Shown in pieces: positions 15,591 to 26,000 of a stretch of DNA of 64,000 nt. Source of the DNA: Blautia sp. An249. Its GTDB lineage: Bacteria; Bacillota; Clostridia; Lachnospirales; Lachnospiraceae. The stretch spans positions 120,279-184,278 of the forward strand of contig NZ_NFJL01000006.1 of assembly GCF_002159835.1 (NCBI RefSeq). Reading direction: 5' to 3'. Numbering within the stretch: the stretch's first letter is position 1; each line of letters begins with the position of its first letter. The notes beneath the pieces were generated by a model. The model made no database searches. It was given only the letters and a program-made list of their open reading frames with translations, and was not told the origin of the DNA. Position numbers and translations under genes: made by a program.

Positions 15591-16733
15591 ATGACAAAGA
15601 TTGATATTATTTCCGGTTTTTTAGGGGCCGGTAAGACTACACTAATCAAAAAACTGTTAAAAGAAGCTTTTTCAGGAGAGCAGGTAGTTCTGATTGAAAA
15701 TGAATTCGGTGAAATCGGCATTGACGGCGGCTTTCTCAAAGAGGCAGGGATTCAGATTCGGGAGATGAATTCCGGCTGTATCTGCTGTTCTCTGGTGGGA
15801 GATTTCGGAGCTTCCCTGAAAGAAGTGGTAGATACGTACCATCCGGATCGGATTTTAATTGAGCCATCCGGAGTAGGAAAGTTATCTGACGTAATCAAGG
15901 CGGTACAGGGCGTGCAGAATGAAGTGGAAATCACTCTGAACAGCTATACCACCATGGTGGATGTGAAAAAGTGCAAAATGTATATCCGCAACTTCGGGGA
16001 ATTTTTCAACAACCAGGTAGAGTATGCGGGAGCGATTATTTTAAGCCGTACGGATCTTGTGGACGAAGAAAAGGCCCAGCAGTGCATGGAACTGTTAAGA
16101 AGCATAAATCCGAAGGCTGCCATTATTACCACTCCCATCGAAAATTTAACGGGTAAAAAGATTCTGGAAGTCATGGAAAACCCGGTTTCCCTGGAGCAGG
16201 AGCTTCTGGAAGAAGAAGTATGCCCGGAATGCGGCCATATCCACGGCCATGATCACCACCATGACCATGAACATGGTCCGCACCATGAGCATGACCATCA
16301 CCATGACCATGAGCATGGCCCGCACCATGAGCATGACCACCACCATGACCACGAGCATGGCCCGCACCATGAGCATGACCACCACCATGATCACGAGCAT
16401 GGTCCGCATCATGACCACGATTGTCATCATGATCACCATCATGGCCATCATCATGCAGACGAGGTCTTTACAAGCTGGGGCAGAGAAACAACGAAAAAGT
16501 TTGAGAAGGAAGAAATAGAGAAAAAACTGGAACTCCTGTCAGCTTCTGAAGAGTTCGGCATGATTCTGCGGGCCAAAGGAATGCTTTCCGATTCCCAGGG
16601 AGAATGGACCTATTTTGATATGGTTCCGGGAGAGGTGGAAATCCGGACAGGCGCTCCGGACTATACAGGCCGTATTTGTGTCATCGGGTCAAAACTGAAA
16701 GAAGAGAAACTGGCAGAGTTATTTGGAGTATAA
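15591..16733 (+). CDS. CobW/COG0523-type G3E GTPase with His-rich metal-binding insert
   Basis: 380 residues. P-loop GTPase of the CobW/ZNG1/YeiR class, which hand zinc or other metals to client proteins. The Walker A is GFLGAGKTT (9-17). ENEFGEIGID follows, then the class hallmark C63-I-C65-C66 that binds metal next to the nucleotide. EPSGVGKLSD is the Walker B region, and the base-specifying segment reads SRTD instead of NKxD. A CPEC pair at 211-214 leads into a 74-residue His/Asp insert (216-289) with four 14-residue repeats. The CobW C-terminal domain spans about 293-380. Such inserts usually store Zn2+, Ni2+ or Co2+. The gene is followed 11 nt later by a second G3E GTPase, so the two are co-transcribed and may act together. 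Confidence 0.9.
   Translation: MTKIDIISGFLGAGKTTLIKKLLKEAFSGEQVVLIENEFGEIGIDGGFLKEAGIQIREMNSGCICCSLVGDFGASLKEVVDTYHPDRILIEPSGVGKLSDVIKAVQGVQNEVEITLNSYTTMVDVKKCKMYIRNFGEFFNNQVEYAGAIILSRTDLVDEEKAQQCMELLRSINPKAAIITTPIENLTGKKILEVMENPVSLEQELLEEEVCPECGHIHGHDHHHDHEHGPHHEHDHHHDHEHGPHHEHDHHHDHEHGPHHEHDHHHDHEHGPHHDHDCHHDHHHGHHHADEVFTSWGRETTKKFEKEEIEKKLELLSASEEFGMILRAKGMLSDSQGEWTYFDMVPGEVEIRTGAPDYTGRICVIGSKLKEEKLAELFGV
16254..16421 (+). repeat. Four 42-bp in-frame tandem repeats encoding a His-rich metal-binding tract
   Basis: Exactly 4 x 42 bp. Each unit codes for HHHDHEHGPHHEHD (residues 222-277 of the GTPase); the last unit has one Glu-to-Asp change. Near-identity at the DNA level suggests recent expansion and likely length variation between strains. 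Confidence 0.92.
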
Positions 16734-16744
16734 GGAGGAGAAAA

Positions 16745-17695
16745 ATGGACGAAATCCGTGTTCCCATTTATTTTATTACGGGCTTTTTAGAGAGCGGAAA
16801 GACCTCTTTTCTGAAGTTCACTCTGGAGCAGGACTATTTTTGCATAGAGGGAAGAACCCTGCTGATTTTATGTGAGGAAGGGGAAGTGGAATACGATCCT
16901 TCGGTCCTGGAAGTGTCAGACACCGTAGTGGAGATTATCGAAAAGGAAGAAGACCTGACGCCTGAGAGACTACAGGCCATGGACATTCTTCATAATCCGG
17001 AAAGAGTGATTATAGAATATAATGGAATGTGGCTGGCCAGTAAGTTTGAACAGATGCAGCTTCCCCAGGGATGGGGAATTGCCCAGCATATTACCATTGT
17101 GGACGCCAGCACCTATTCTGTCTATATGAATAATATGAAATCCCAGTTTATGGATATGGTCCGTAATGCGGAAATGATTGTATTTAACCGATGCAAAGAG
17201 GGGGATCCTCTGGCTTCTTACCGCAGAGGTATTAAGGTAGCCAATCAGAAAGCAGAGATCATTTTCGAGGACGACGAAGGAGAGATTGAGGATATTTTCG
17301 GAGACGGAATGCCCTTCGATCTGGAGGCGGACGTGATTGAGATATTACCGGAAGATTATGGAATCTGGTTTGTGGATACGATGGATCATCCGGAACGTTA
17401 TGTGGATAAAACAGTAAAATTCAAAGGACGGGTGTTGAAACCCAAAGCCATGCAGGCCAAATGCTTCGTACCGGGAAGAACGGCCATGACCTGCTGTGCA
17501 GACGATACCACGTTTCTGGGCTATATCTGCAAAAGCGGGTATGCGCCCAAGCTGCAGGAAGGGCAGTGGGTGGAAGTTACCGCCCGGATAAAGGTGGAGC
17601 AGCAGGCCGCCTACCGGGGCAAAGGGATCGTTCTTTATGCGGAACATGTACAGCCCTGCGATCCCCTGCCGGAGGAAATGGTATATTTTAATTAA
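16745..17695 (+). CDS. G3E-type GTPase fused to a YcgQ/DUF1980-like C-terminal domain
   Basis: 316 residues. The start at 16745 follows TAAGGAGG. The N-terminal half is a COG0523-like GTPase: Walker A GFLESGKTS, then LCEEGEVEYD where relatives have ENEFGEIGID, YNGMW in the EPSG place and VFNRCK where relatives have NKxD. The CxCC metal motif of the class is absent. From about residue 215 the sequence changes to YVDKTVKFKGRV, FVPGRTAMTCCADDTTFLGYICK and LQEGQWVEVTARI. That pattern resembles the C-terminal domain of YcgQ/TIGR03943 proteins, whose paired Cys residues are their hallmark. It is co-transcribed with the His-rich GTPase and just ahead of pth. A role in metal handling is likely but unproven; the fusion looks unusual. 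Confidence 0.75.
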   Translation: MDEIRVPIYFITGFLESGKTSFLKFTLEQDYFCIEGRTLLILCEEGEVEYDPSVLEVSDTVVEIIEKEEDLTPERLQAMDILHNPERVIIEYNGMWLASKFEQMQLPQGWGIAQHITIVDASTYSVYMNNMKSQFMDMVRNAEMIVFNRCKEGDPLASYRRGIKVANQKAEIIFEDDEGEIEDIFGDGMPFDLEADVIEILPEDYGIWFVDTMDHPERYVDKTVKFKGRVLKPKAMQAKCFVPGRTAMTCCADDTTFLGYICKSGYAPKLQEGQWVEVTARIKVEQQAAYRGKGIVLYAEHVQPCDPLPEEMVYFN

Positions 17696-17706
17696 CGGAG
17701 GAAAAC

Positions 17707-18282
17707 ATGTATTTGATTGCAGGACTGGGAAATCCAGGAAAACAGTATGAAAAGACCAGACACAATATGGGATTCGACGCCATCGACGAACTGGTGGATC
17801 GCCGTCAGATTCCCGGAGGCTGGGTGAAGTTTAACGCCATGTACGGAAAGGGAGTTCTGGAAGGAGAAAAAGTGATTCTGGCAAAACCCCTGTCCTACAT
17901 GAATTTAAGCGGAGGCCCGGTGAAAGCCCTGGCAGATTACTTTAAAGTTTCCTACGAGCAGGAACTGATCGTCATTTATGACGACATTGATCTGGAACCG
18001 GGAATGATAAGAATCAAAAAGCAGGGCAGCGCAGGAGGCCACAACGGAATCAAAGATCTGATCCGGCAGCTTGGCACCCAGAAATTTATCCGGATAAAGG
18101 TGGGCGTAGGGGCGAAGCCCAAAGGATGGGATTTGGCCGATTATGTGCTGGGGCGTTTTTCCACCGAAGAGAGGAAACTGGTGGATAACGCCATAGAGAG
18201 AGCCTGCGATGCGGTGGAAATGATCTTAAAAGACGGTGTGGACGCGGCTATGAACCAGTATAACCGGAAACAGGAAGGATAG
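17707..18282 (+). CDS. pth: Peptidyl-tRNA hydrolase
   Basis: 191 residues. It frees tRNA from peptidyl-tRNA dropped by stalled ribosomes. Family landmarks are GLGNPGKQYEKTRHNMGF with the catalytic His in RHN and the substrate Asn in GNPG, then KPLSYMNLSGG, IYDDIDLEPG with the Asp partner, and GGHNGIKDLI with the second Asn. Length and motifs are normal. GGAGG precedes the start, 11 nt after the G3E-DUF1980 gene. mfd follows 12 nt later, the common pth-mfd arrangement in Firmicutes. Confidence 0.96.
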   Translation: MYLIAGLGNPGKQYEKTRHNMGFDAIDELVDRRQIPGGWVKFNAMYGKGVLEGEKVILAKPLSYMNLSGGPVKALADYFKVSYEQELIVIYDDIDLEPGMIRIKKQGSAGGHNGIKDLIRQLGTQKFIRIKVGVGAKPKGWDLADYVLGRFSTEERKLVDNAIERACDAVEMILKDGVDAAMNQYNRKQEG

Positions 18283-18294
18283 CGGGGAAAGAAT

Positions 18295-21200
18295 ATGAAA
18301 GCATTTGTCCAACCATTACAAAGGCTGGCGGAATATGAAGAATTGCAGGAAACATTAAAAAAGAATCAGGCAATGGTACAGATTACCGGATGTATGGAAT
18401 CCCAGAAAGCCCATTTAGCGTATGGACTTTCTGGGCTTTTCAAACGCCGTCTGCTGATTGCAGAAAATGAGCAGCGGGCCAAAGAGCTGTATGAAGACTA
18501 TCGTTTTTATGAACCTTCTGCCCTTTTTTATCCCGCCAAGGATCTGCTGTTTTTTCAGGCGGATATTCATGGAAATCTGCTGCTGAAACAGAGAATGAGG
18601 GCTGTGAAAGCCCTGTTGGAAGAAGAATCGGCAACTATCATTACCAGTATTGACGGATGTATGGATTACCTGATGCCCCTGGAAGAGATAAGCCGGGAAA
18701 GAATTGCTGTTTCCTCCGGCGGCATTATCAATCTTCAGGAACTGGAACAGCGCCTGTCCCAAATGGGATATGAACGGGCGGCGCAGGTTGAGGTGTCAGG
18801 ACAGTTCTCTGTCAGGGGAGGAATTATTGACATTTATCCTCTGACCGAAGATGCGCCCTGGAGGATTGAACTGTGGGACGATGAAGTAGATTCCATCCGC
18901 AGTTTTGATGTGGAAAGCCAGCGTTCTCTGCAGAATCTGGAAGAGATTTTAATCTATCCTGCCTGTGAAAAAATCTCTGAGGAGGGAATGGTTTCCTTTC
19001 TGGAATATTTTCCGCCGGAGGATTCCCTGATTTTTCTGGATGAGCCCGGAAGAATTAAGGAACAGGCAATTGCCGTACAAGAGGAACTGGAGGACAGTCT
19101 GGCCCACCGGCAGGAGAAAGGAGAATCCAGAGGACTGCGGGCTCTCTTCTGTGAGTTTACAGAGGTGCAGAAACAGATTCTCGGCAGAAGAAGCGCAGCC
19201 TTATCCACTCTGGACGCCATCTCCGGAGAATGGAAGGTAAAGAAACGGTTCCATTTCCAGATTAAATCTGTAAACTCTTACAATAACAGTTTTGAGCTTC
19301 TGGTCAAAGACTTAAAGCAGCTAAAGAAAGACGGATATGCCGTAATTCTTCTGTCCGGATCCCGCACCAGAGCCCGGCGTCTGGCGAAGGATTTGCTGGA
19401 GCAGAATCTGACAGCCTTTTACAGTGAAGACTACGGCCGGATCGTAAATGCGGGAGAGATTATGGTAGTGTACGGACACGCCAGAAAAGGATTCGAATAT
19501 CCCCTGGTAAAGTTTGTGGTGATCACCGATACAGACATATTCGGAAAAGAGCAGAAGAAGAAACGGAAGAAGAAAGAATACAGCGGGAAGAAAATCCAGG
19601 ACTTTGCAGAGCTGTCCGTGGGGGACTATGTGGTTCACGAAAAGCACGGGCTGGGAATCTACCGGGGAATTGAAAAGGTAGAGGTGGAACGGGTAGTAAA
19701 GGACTATATTAAGATTGAATACCAGGGAGGAAGCAATCTTTATATTCTGGCTACCCAGTTGGATATGCTGCAGAAATATGCAGGGGCGGACGCCCAGAAG
19801 CCACGGCTGAACCGTCTGGGAGGACAGGAATGGAATAAGACGAAAACCCGGGTACGGGGAGCAGTAAAAAATATCGCCAAAGATCTGGTGGCCCTGTATG
19901 CCGCCCGGCAGGAAACGGACGGATATGCCTACGGGCCGGATACGGTGTGGCAGAAAGAGTTTGAAGAGATGTTTCCCTATGAGGAAACAGAAGATCAGCT
20001 TGCAGCCATTGAAGACACCAAACGGGATATGGAAAGTCACAGGATCATGGATCGGCTTATCTGCGGCGATGTGGGATACGGAAAAACCGAGGTGGCCCTG
20101 CGGGCAGCCTTTAAGGCCATTCAGGAAGGCAGACAGGTGGTCTATCTGGTACCTACCACGATCCTGGCGCAGCAGCATTACAATACCTTTATGCAGAGAA
20201 TGAAAGACTTCCCGGTAAGGGTGGATCTTCTGTGCAGATTCCGGACGGCTGCTGAACAGAAGAAAACCCTGGAAGATTTGAAAAAAGGATGGGTGGATGT
20301 GGTTATCGGAACCCACCGGGTGCTGTCGAAGGATGTAACATTTAAAAATCTGGGACTTCTGATTGTAGATGAGGAGCAGCGGTTCGGAGTGGGGCATAAG
20401 GAAAAAATCAAACAGTTAAAGCACAACGTGGATGTGCTCACACTGACCGCCACACCCATTCCCCGTACCCTGCATATGAGTCTTATCGGAATCCGGGATA
20501 TGAGCGTTCTGGAAGAGCCGCCCATGGATCGGATGCCCATTCAGACGTATGTTATGGAGTATGAAGAAGAAACTGTGCGGGAAGCCGTAAAAAGGGAATT
20601 AAACCGGGGCGGTCAGGTCTATTACGTCTATAACCGGGTAAATGACATTGCAGATGTGAGCGGACGGATTGCCAGACTGGTTCCGGAAGCGAAAGTAGCT
20701 TTCGCCCATGGCCAGATGAGTGAAAAAGAGCTGGAAAAAGTGATGTATCAGTTTATTAACGGAGAAGTGGATGTGCTGGTATCCACAACGATTATAGAAA
20801 CGGGCCTGGACATCTCCAATGTAAATACCATGATTATCCACGACTCGGATCGCTACGGACTGTCTCAGCTCTATCAGCTCCGGGGACGGATCGGCCGTTC
20901 CAACCGGACGGCGTATGCCTTTTTAATGTACCGGAGAAACCAGGTATTAAAAGAAACGGCGGAGAAGCGTCTGGCGGCCATCCGGGAGTTTACCGATCTG
21001 GGCAGCGGTTTTAAAATTGCCATGCGGGATCTGGAAATCCGGGGTGCCGGGAATCTGCTGGGTGCAGAACAGCATGGCCATATGGAGGCGGTGGGTTATG
21101 ATTTATACTGTAAGATGTTAAGCGAGGCGGTTAAAGAAGCGAAGGGCCAGGTTGTTATGGATGATTTTGAGACCACCATTGATCTGGACATCGACGCCTT

Positions 21201-21609
21201 TATTCCGGATACCTATATCGGCAACGAGTTTCAGAAGCTGGATATTTATAAACGGATTGCAGGAATTGAAAATGAAGAAGAGTATGAAGACATGTTGGAA
21301 GAACTTCTGGATCGCTTCGGCGATCCGCCGAAACCGGTAATGAACCTGATGGGAATCGCCAATCTGAAAGCCCTGGCCCATAAAGCTTATATTACAGAAA
21401 TTAAACAGTTGGGAAAAACGGTGAAGATTACCCTTTACGAAAAGGCAAAGATTAATCCTCAGGGGATTCCCAGGGTTCTGGCAGCCCATAGACGGGGCCT
21501 GAGTTTCCGGGCAGAAGAACCCCCTTGTTTCTTCTATGAGGGACAGGCAAAAGATTTGAATGGAATTTTGTGTTTAATTGATGAAATTTACAGATTTACC
21601 TTGCCCTGA
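18295..21609 (+). CDS. mfd: Transcription-repair coupling factor
   Basis: 1104 residues. DNA translocase that removes RNA polymerase stalled at lesions and recruits UvrA. The N-terminal UvrB-homology part is followed by the RNA-polymerase-interacting domain (about 440-510, with VGDYVVHEKHGLGIYRGIEK). The RecG-like helicase motor comes next: Walker A CGDVGYGKTEVALRAAF, Walker B box DEEQRFGVG, the TATPIPRTLHMS motif and the RIGRSNRTAYA arginine-finger region. The C-terminal TRCF domain (about 970-1104) is complete. Length is slightly below the E. coli protein and normal for Clostridia. Confidence 0.97.
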   Translation: MKAFVQPLQRLAEYEELQETLKKNQAMVQITGCMESQKAHLAYGLSGLFKRRLLIAENEQRAKELYEDYRFYEPSALFYPAKDLLFFQADIHGNLLLKQRMRAVKALLEEESATIITSIDGCMDYLMPLEEISRERIAVSSGGIINLQELEQRLSQMGYERAAQVEVSGQFSVRGGIIDIYPLTEDAPWRIELWDDEVDSIRSFDVESQRSLQNLEEILIYPACEKISEEGMVSFLEYFPPEDSLIFLDEPGRIKEQAIAVQEELEDSLAHRQEKGESRGLRALFCEFTEVQKQILGRRSAALSTLDAISGEWKVKKRFHFQIKSVNSYNNSFELLVKDLKQLKKDGYAVILLSGSRTRARRLAKDLLEQNLTAFYSEDYGRIVNAGEIMVVYGHARKGFEYPLVKFVVITDTDIFGKEQKKKRKKKEYSGKKIQDFAELSVGDYVVHEKHGLGIYRGIEKVEVERVVKDYIKIEYQGGSNLYILATQLDMLQKYAGADAQKPRLNRLGGQEWNKTKTRVRGAVKNIAKDLVALYAARQETDGYAYGPDTVWQKEFEEMFPYEETEDQLAAIEDTKRDMESHRIMDRLICGDVGYGKTEVALRAAFKAIQEGRQVVYLVPTTILAQQHYNTFMQRMKDFPVRVDLLCRFRTAAEQKKTLEDLKKGWVDVVIGTHRVLSKDVTFKNLGLLIVDEEQRFGVGHKEKIKQLKHNVDVLTLTATPIPRTLHMSLIGIRDMSVLEEPPMDRMPIQTYVMEYEEETVREAVKRELNRGGQVYYVYNRVNDIADVSGRIARLVPEAKVAFAHGQMSEKELEKVMYQFINGEVDVLVSTTIIETGLDISNVNTMIIHDSDRYGLSQLYQLRGRIGRSNRTAYAFLMYRRNQVLKETAEKRLAAIREFTDLGSGFKIAMRDLEIRGAGNLLGAEQHGHMEAVGYDLYCKMLSEAVKEAKGQVVMDDFETTIDLDIDAFIPDTYIGNEFQKLDIYKRIAGIENEEEYEDMLEELLDRFGDPPKPVMNLMGIANLKALAHKAYITEIKQLGKTVKITLYEKAKINPQGIPRVLAAHRRGLSFRAEEPPCFFYEGQAKDLNGILCLIDEIYRFTLP

Positions 21610-21629
21610 GGCCAGAAAAAGATTATACT
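21601..21629 (+). promoter_or_regulatory. Probable promoter of the PrsA-like lipoprotein gene
   Basis: TTGCCC (21601-21606) at the very end of mfd, a 17-bp spacer and TATACT (21624-21629). A 7-bp hairpin (TATGCCT/AGGCATA) follows in the leader. Confidence 0.5.
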
Positions 21630-21700
21630 CATAGAAGCGGCGTATGCCTGCGGGAAAGGCATAGCCAAAGAATTAAGATATACAGGTAACGGAGGACAAA

Positions 21701-22819
21701 ATGAGAAATTACACCAAAAGGATTGCATTGGGAGTACTTGCCGGAACACTGTGTCTGGGAACGATGACCGGATGCTCAGAAGAATTAGATGGAACTAAGA
21801 CAGTAGCAACTGTAAACGGAGAAGAAATTCCCATGGGAATTGTCAGCTTCATGGCCCGTTATCAGCAGGCCCAGACAGCAATGATGTATGAGCAGTACGG
21901 CCTGGGAAGCACAAACGGTATGTGGGAAACCGTAGCAGATGAAGAATCCGGGGAAACTTACGGAGAGCAGGCAGTGGATCAGATTCTGGAACAGATTGAG
22001 CTGATGTATATCATGCGGGATAAGGCAGAGGAATACGAAGTGACCTTATCGGAAGAGGATCAGGCGAAGATTCAGGACGCTGCCAGTGAATTCATGGAAA
22101 ACAATACAGAAGAAACCATTGCAGAAATCGGTGTTACCCAGGAGCAGGTAGAAGAGCTTCTGGAGCTTACCACCTATAACGATCGTATGTATAATCCCAT
22201 TGTGGAGGAAGCAGAGATTGAAATTACTGATGAGGAAGCCAACCAGTCAACAGTAACGTATATCACTGTAACTCCGGAAGTGGAAGAAGACGCTGAGGAA
22301 GCAACAGAAGAAGAGAAAGCGGCTAAGAAAGCAGAAGCGGAAGAAATGCTGCAGCAGGTACAGTCTGCTCCGGAAGGAGATATGCAGGCAGTAGCCGAGC
22401 TGGTTGACGCAGATAATGCCTCTGCCACCACTTTGTCTTATACATCCAGCGGAGAAGACGAAACAGACACCGTACCTCAGGAAGTGATAGACGCAGTAAA
22501 AGATCTCCAGGACGGCCAGGTCGCAGACGCAGTCATTGAAGGAGATAATGCTTATTATGTGGCCAGAATGGATCAGGTACTGGATGAAGAGGCCACAGAG
22601 AATAAAAAAGAAACCCTGACCAACGATAAGAAACAGGAATACTATACAGAGACAACAGAGAAGTGGATGGAAGAAGCAGAGATTGAAGTAGACGAAAAGG
22701 TAAAAGAGACTTTAACAATCACAGATAACCACAGCTTTGTATTTAAAACAGAGGAAGCAGAAACTGCAACCGGTTCGGCAGTAGATACCGCAACGGGATC
22801 CGCAGTAGAAGCCGAATAA
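21701..22819 (+). CDS. PrsA/SurA-like foldase lipoprotein
   Basis: 372 residues. The signal peptide ends in the lipobox MTGC, so the mature protein is lipid-anchored on the outer face of the membrane. A SurA_N-like chaperone segment starts around TVATVNGEEIPMGIVSFMARY. A parvulin-type region is suggested by VTYITVTPEVEEDA and the later QDGQVADAVIEGDNAYYVARM, separated by an unusually acidic Glu/Ala stretch. Key PPIase residues are not clear, so chaperone rather than isomerase activity may dominate. The C terminus repeats the element TATGSAV twice. It may help fold secreted enzymes such as the large GH127 protein encoded next, but that link is only positional. Confidence 0.78.
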   Translation: MRNYTKRIALGVLAGTLCLGTMTGCSEELDGTKTVATVNGEEIPMGIVSFMARYQQAQTAMMYEQYGLGSTNGMWETVADEESGETYGEQAVDQILEQIELMYIMRDKAEEYEVTLSEEDQAKIQDAASEFMENNTEETIAEIGVTQEQVEELLELTTYNDRMYNPIVEEAEIEITDEEANQSTVTYITVTPEVEEDAEEATEEEKAAKKAEAEEMLQQVQSAPEGDMQAVAELVDADNASATTLSYTSSGEDETDTVPQEVIDAVKDLQDGQVADAVIEGDNAYYVARMDQVLDEEATENKKETLTNDKKQEYYTETTEKWMEEAEIEVDEKVKETLTITDNHSFVFKTEEAETATGSAVDTATGSAVEAE

Positions 22820-22842
22820 TATCTCAAAGAGAACGAACAGGG

Positions 22843-22875
22843 GCTGCCCGGAATTTTTCCGGGCGGCTTTTTTTC
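22843..22875 (+). terminator. Terminator of the PrsA-like gene
   Basis: GC-rich stem of 22843-22853 with 22857-22867 (one mismatch), followed by an eight-T run. Confidence 0.93.
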
Positions 22876-23011
22876 GTAAAGAGAGGGTGAAATCGTAAAA
22901 AAACAAACTTGTATCTAAAAAAAACAACTTGCAGAGCCGAGGAGGACAAAATCAGTAAAAAGACATACATGATTAATAAAAAAAAGTAAGGAAATAAAAG
23001 GGGGTTAGTTG

Positions 23012-23017
23012 TATAAT
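23012..23017 (+). promoter_or_regulatory. Possible -10 element of the GH127 gene
   Basis: A TATAAT hexamer 80 nt upstream of the start. No convincing -35 is visible in this A-rich region. Confidence 0.35.
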
Positions 23018-23097
23018 AGATACACCAAAGAAACGAGAAATTATCTGAAAAGGAGGGATCGAAAACGCAATAATTTATAGCAAAAGGAGGTAAAAAA

Positions 23098-26000
23098 TTG
23101 AAAAGGAAAAAAAGTAAAATTCTTGTAGGAACACTGATTGCCAGCATGGTTGTAACTTCCGCACCGGTCATGGCAGCAGCGCCTTCGAATCTGGTGCTGG
23201 AAGAAGAAACAGAGGAAGAACTGGGTACCTTAAGCCAGGATCCTGAAGAAGAGAGCGCACTGTTGGAAGAGGAACAGGAACTGAAAGAGGAGTCCACAAA
23301 TACGGTTTTAGAAGATGAAACGAATTCGGGTGCACAGGGAGTGCCGGCGGCTTTGTCAGCCGATGAGCTGGAAGCAGCCAAGATCTTAGAACTGGATTTT
23401 GAAAATTCACAATTAACAGATAATACCGGGACAGTAACTCCCACATTTATAGAAACCAACGGAACCCCTGAGTTTGTAGAAGGCCATGAGGAAGGAACCA
23501 CCGGTATTCAGTTAAACGGGGGAGCCATTGACCTGGGTGCGGGAACGGAACTGCAGTCTCAGGATCTGACCATTTCCTTCTGGGCGAAAGCACCGGAAGG
23601 GGGATATAATGGGGAACAGATTCTGTTCTGGTGCAAAGACCAGGCAAACTGGCGTGCAGACGGATGGTACCTTACCTTAAATATGGACGGAGCTGTCAAT
23701 ATGATGGCAGGAGGCTACTACCGCGGATCAGCAGGAACTACCGCCGATTTCTTCCCGGAAGGAGAATGGGTGCATGCAGTAGTTGTTTACGACAGCACAG
23801 CAAAAACCTTTACCTTCTATAAAGAAGGACATAAACAGGAAACGGTTATGAGAGAAACAGAAGGGGACGGAGTTATCACCCCTACAGACTGCAATAAATA
23901 TATCGGACAGAGCGGTTACGACATCAGCAATATGGACGGAGCTCTGGATGACATTACCGTATATAATGCAGCAGCCACCCAGGAACAGGTAGAAGAGATG
24001 TTCGGCATTACCCAGGAGGATAAACTCCAGGAAGCAGTGGATGCCCTGACCCTGCCGGATGACGGAACCTTCTACTATGACGCCACACTCCAGACAAAGG
24101 GACTGAATAACAGCACCATTCAGTGGAAACTGGACGGCGGAGACGGCGCCGTAACCTTAGAAGACGGCCAGAAACTGAAAGTCACCAGAGGAAGCGAAGC
24201 AGTCAGCGCAGAACTGACAGCCACTCTGACTCTGGGATCTGCAACAGCAGAAAAAACATTTACCATAACCATTCCAGAAAAACACAGAGATTCCGTAGCG
24301 AAATCCGTGACCTTCAATAACGTGAAGATTCAGGATGAATTCTGGTCTGCAAAACAGAAACAGATTATCTGTAAAGTAATGGAAACAGGGATCGAAAACG
24401 TAGAAAGCGCCACAGGAGGACTGCCGAACCTGAAGAATGCGGCTCTGAAAAACCAGGGAGAAGCAGCAGACTCCTTCCAGGGCGGTTACTGCTTTATGGA
24501 TACCGACCCCTATAAGATGATGGAAGCCATGAGTTACGCCCTTCAGATCGATCCCGCAGGAGATGAGGAAATCATTGCTCAGCAGGAAAGACTGAGGGAA
24601 AAGTTAAACGAGTGGATTCCTTATGTGGAAGGTGCACAGGAGAAATATGTGGACGAGGAAGGAAATCCCATAGATAACGAAGAACTGGATCAGTATGACG
24701 GTTATCTGGATACGTTCTTTACTCTGGACTCCTTCGGACCGGAGAAGAGAATGACAGATTTTGCCCAGCATGAGTTATACTGCTTCGGCCATTTCTATGA
24801 AGCAGCCGTGGCTTATACACGTGCAACCAACTATGAAGATTTAAGATTATTTAAAGTGGCAGTCAGAAATGCCGATATGGTAAACCGCCTCTTCGGAAAA
24901 GGCAAATGGGAATCCTATCCGGGACACCAGGAAATTGAGCTTGCCCTGGTAAAACTGGCTCAGGTATGCGAAGAAGTGGGTACCGTAGACGGAGAAGATT
25001 ATGCATCCAGATCCACCGATTATCTGAACGTGGCAAAATTCTTCCTGGATCAGAGAGGCCAGGGAATGAACCACGGCGGATGCTATGACAGTTTTGACAT
25101 TAATTACCGTCAGGATCAGGCTCCGGTGCAGGATCAGAGAGAAGCTGTGGGACATGCGGTAAGAGCTATGTACATGTATTCCGGTATGACAGACATCCAG
25201 ACCATCATGGACAGCGATACCTATGATACTTCCCTTCACGCAATCTGGGACGACTTACAGACCAAGACTTACGTAACAGGAGGAATTGGTTCCTCCGGCG
25301 GAGGCTCCTCCTCTGAAGGATTCGGAAGTTCCTGGTATCTGCCCAATAATGCAGCTTATGCAGAAACCTGTGCAAATATCGGAAGCATGATGTGGGGCAA
25401 CCGTATGAACCTGCTGTACGGAGACAGTACCTACATTGATACAGTGGAAACTGCTTTATACAACAGTGTCATTTCCGGAGTAAACTTTGAAGGAGATGAA
25501 TTCTTCTACTCCAATCCTATGAGCAGTGACAGCAATCAGCACCGTTCTGCATGGTTTGGCTGTGCCTGCTGTCCGCCAAACCTGATGAGAACCATCGCAT
25601 CCTTAGGCGGATACATCTATGCACAGGATGACTCCGGATTAACGGTGAACCTGTATATTGGAAACCAGGCAGACGTAACCATCGGCTCAAATGCAGTAGA
25701 AGTAGCAATCGATTCTGAAATGCCGTGGTACGGAAATGCGAAATTAACGGTAAATAAAGCAGACGGCAGCGAATTTGCCATGAAATTAAGAGTACCGGGA
25801 TGGGCAGATTCCGGAAAGAATACAGTAAAAGTAAACGGACAGGAAGTTTCCTGTGACGAAGAAAATCTGGAAGACGGCTATGTGGTAATCTCCCGTGCAT
25901 GGCAGCCAGGAGATGAAGTAGAGATTGAATTCCCGATGACCACAGAAAAATATCATTCTGACGAACGTGTAGTTACCAACCAGGGACTGGCAGCAGTCAA

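Noticed and set aside
16254..16421. Tandem repeat considered as a CRISPR array
   Set aside because: The units are directly adjacent without spacers, in frame, and code for a His-rich tract.
16146..16454. Long minus-strand frame opposite the His-rich repeat, rich in Met and Val
   Set aside because: It is the antisense shadow of the CAT/CAC repeat codons in the CobW-type gene and has no ribosome site.
19321..20397. Minus-strand frame of 358 codons inside mfd
   Set aside because: Wholly antisense to mfd, with no family features, low-quality composition and no start signals.
22824..23501. Ser-rich minus-strand frame over the GH127 start region
   Set aside because: It runs antisense across a promoter region, signal peptide and terminator; its Ser/Val bias reflects the acidic codons on the other strand.
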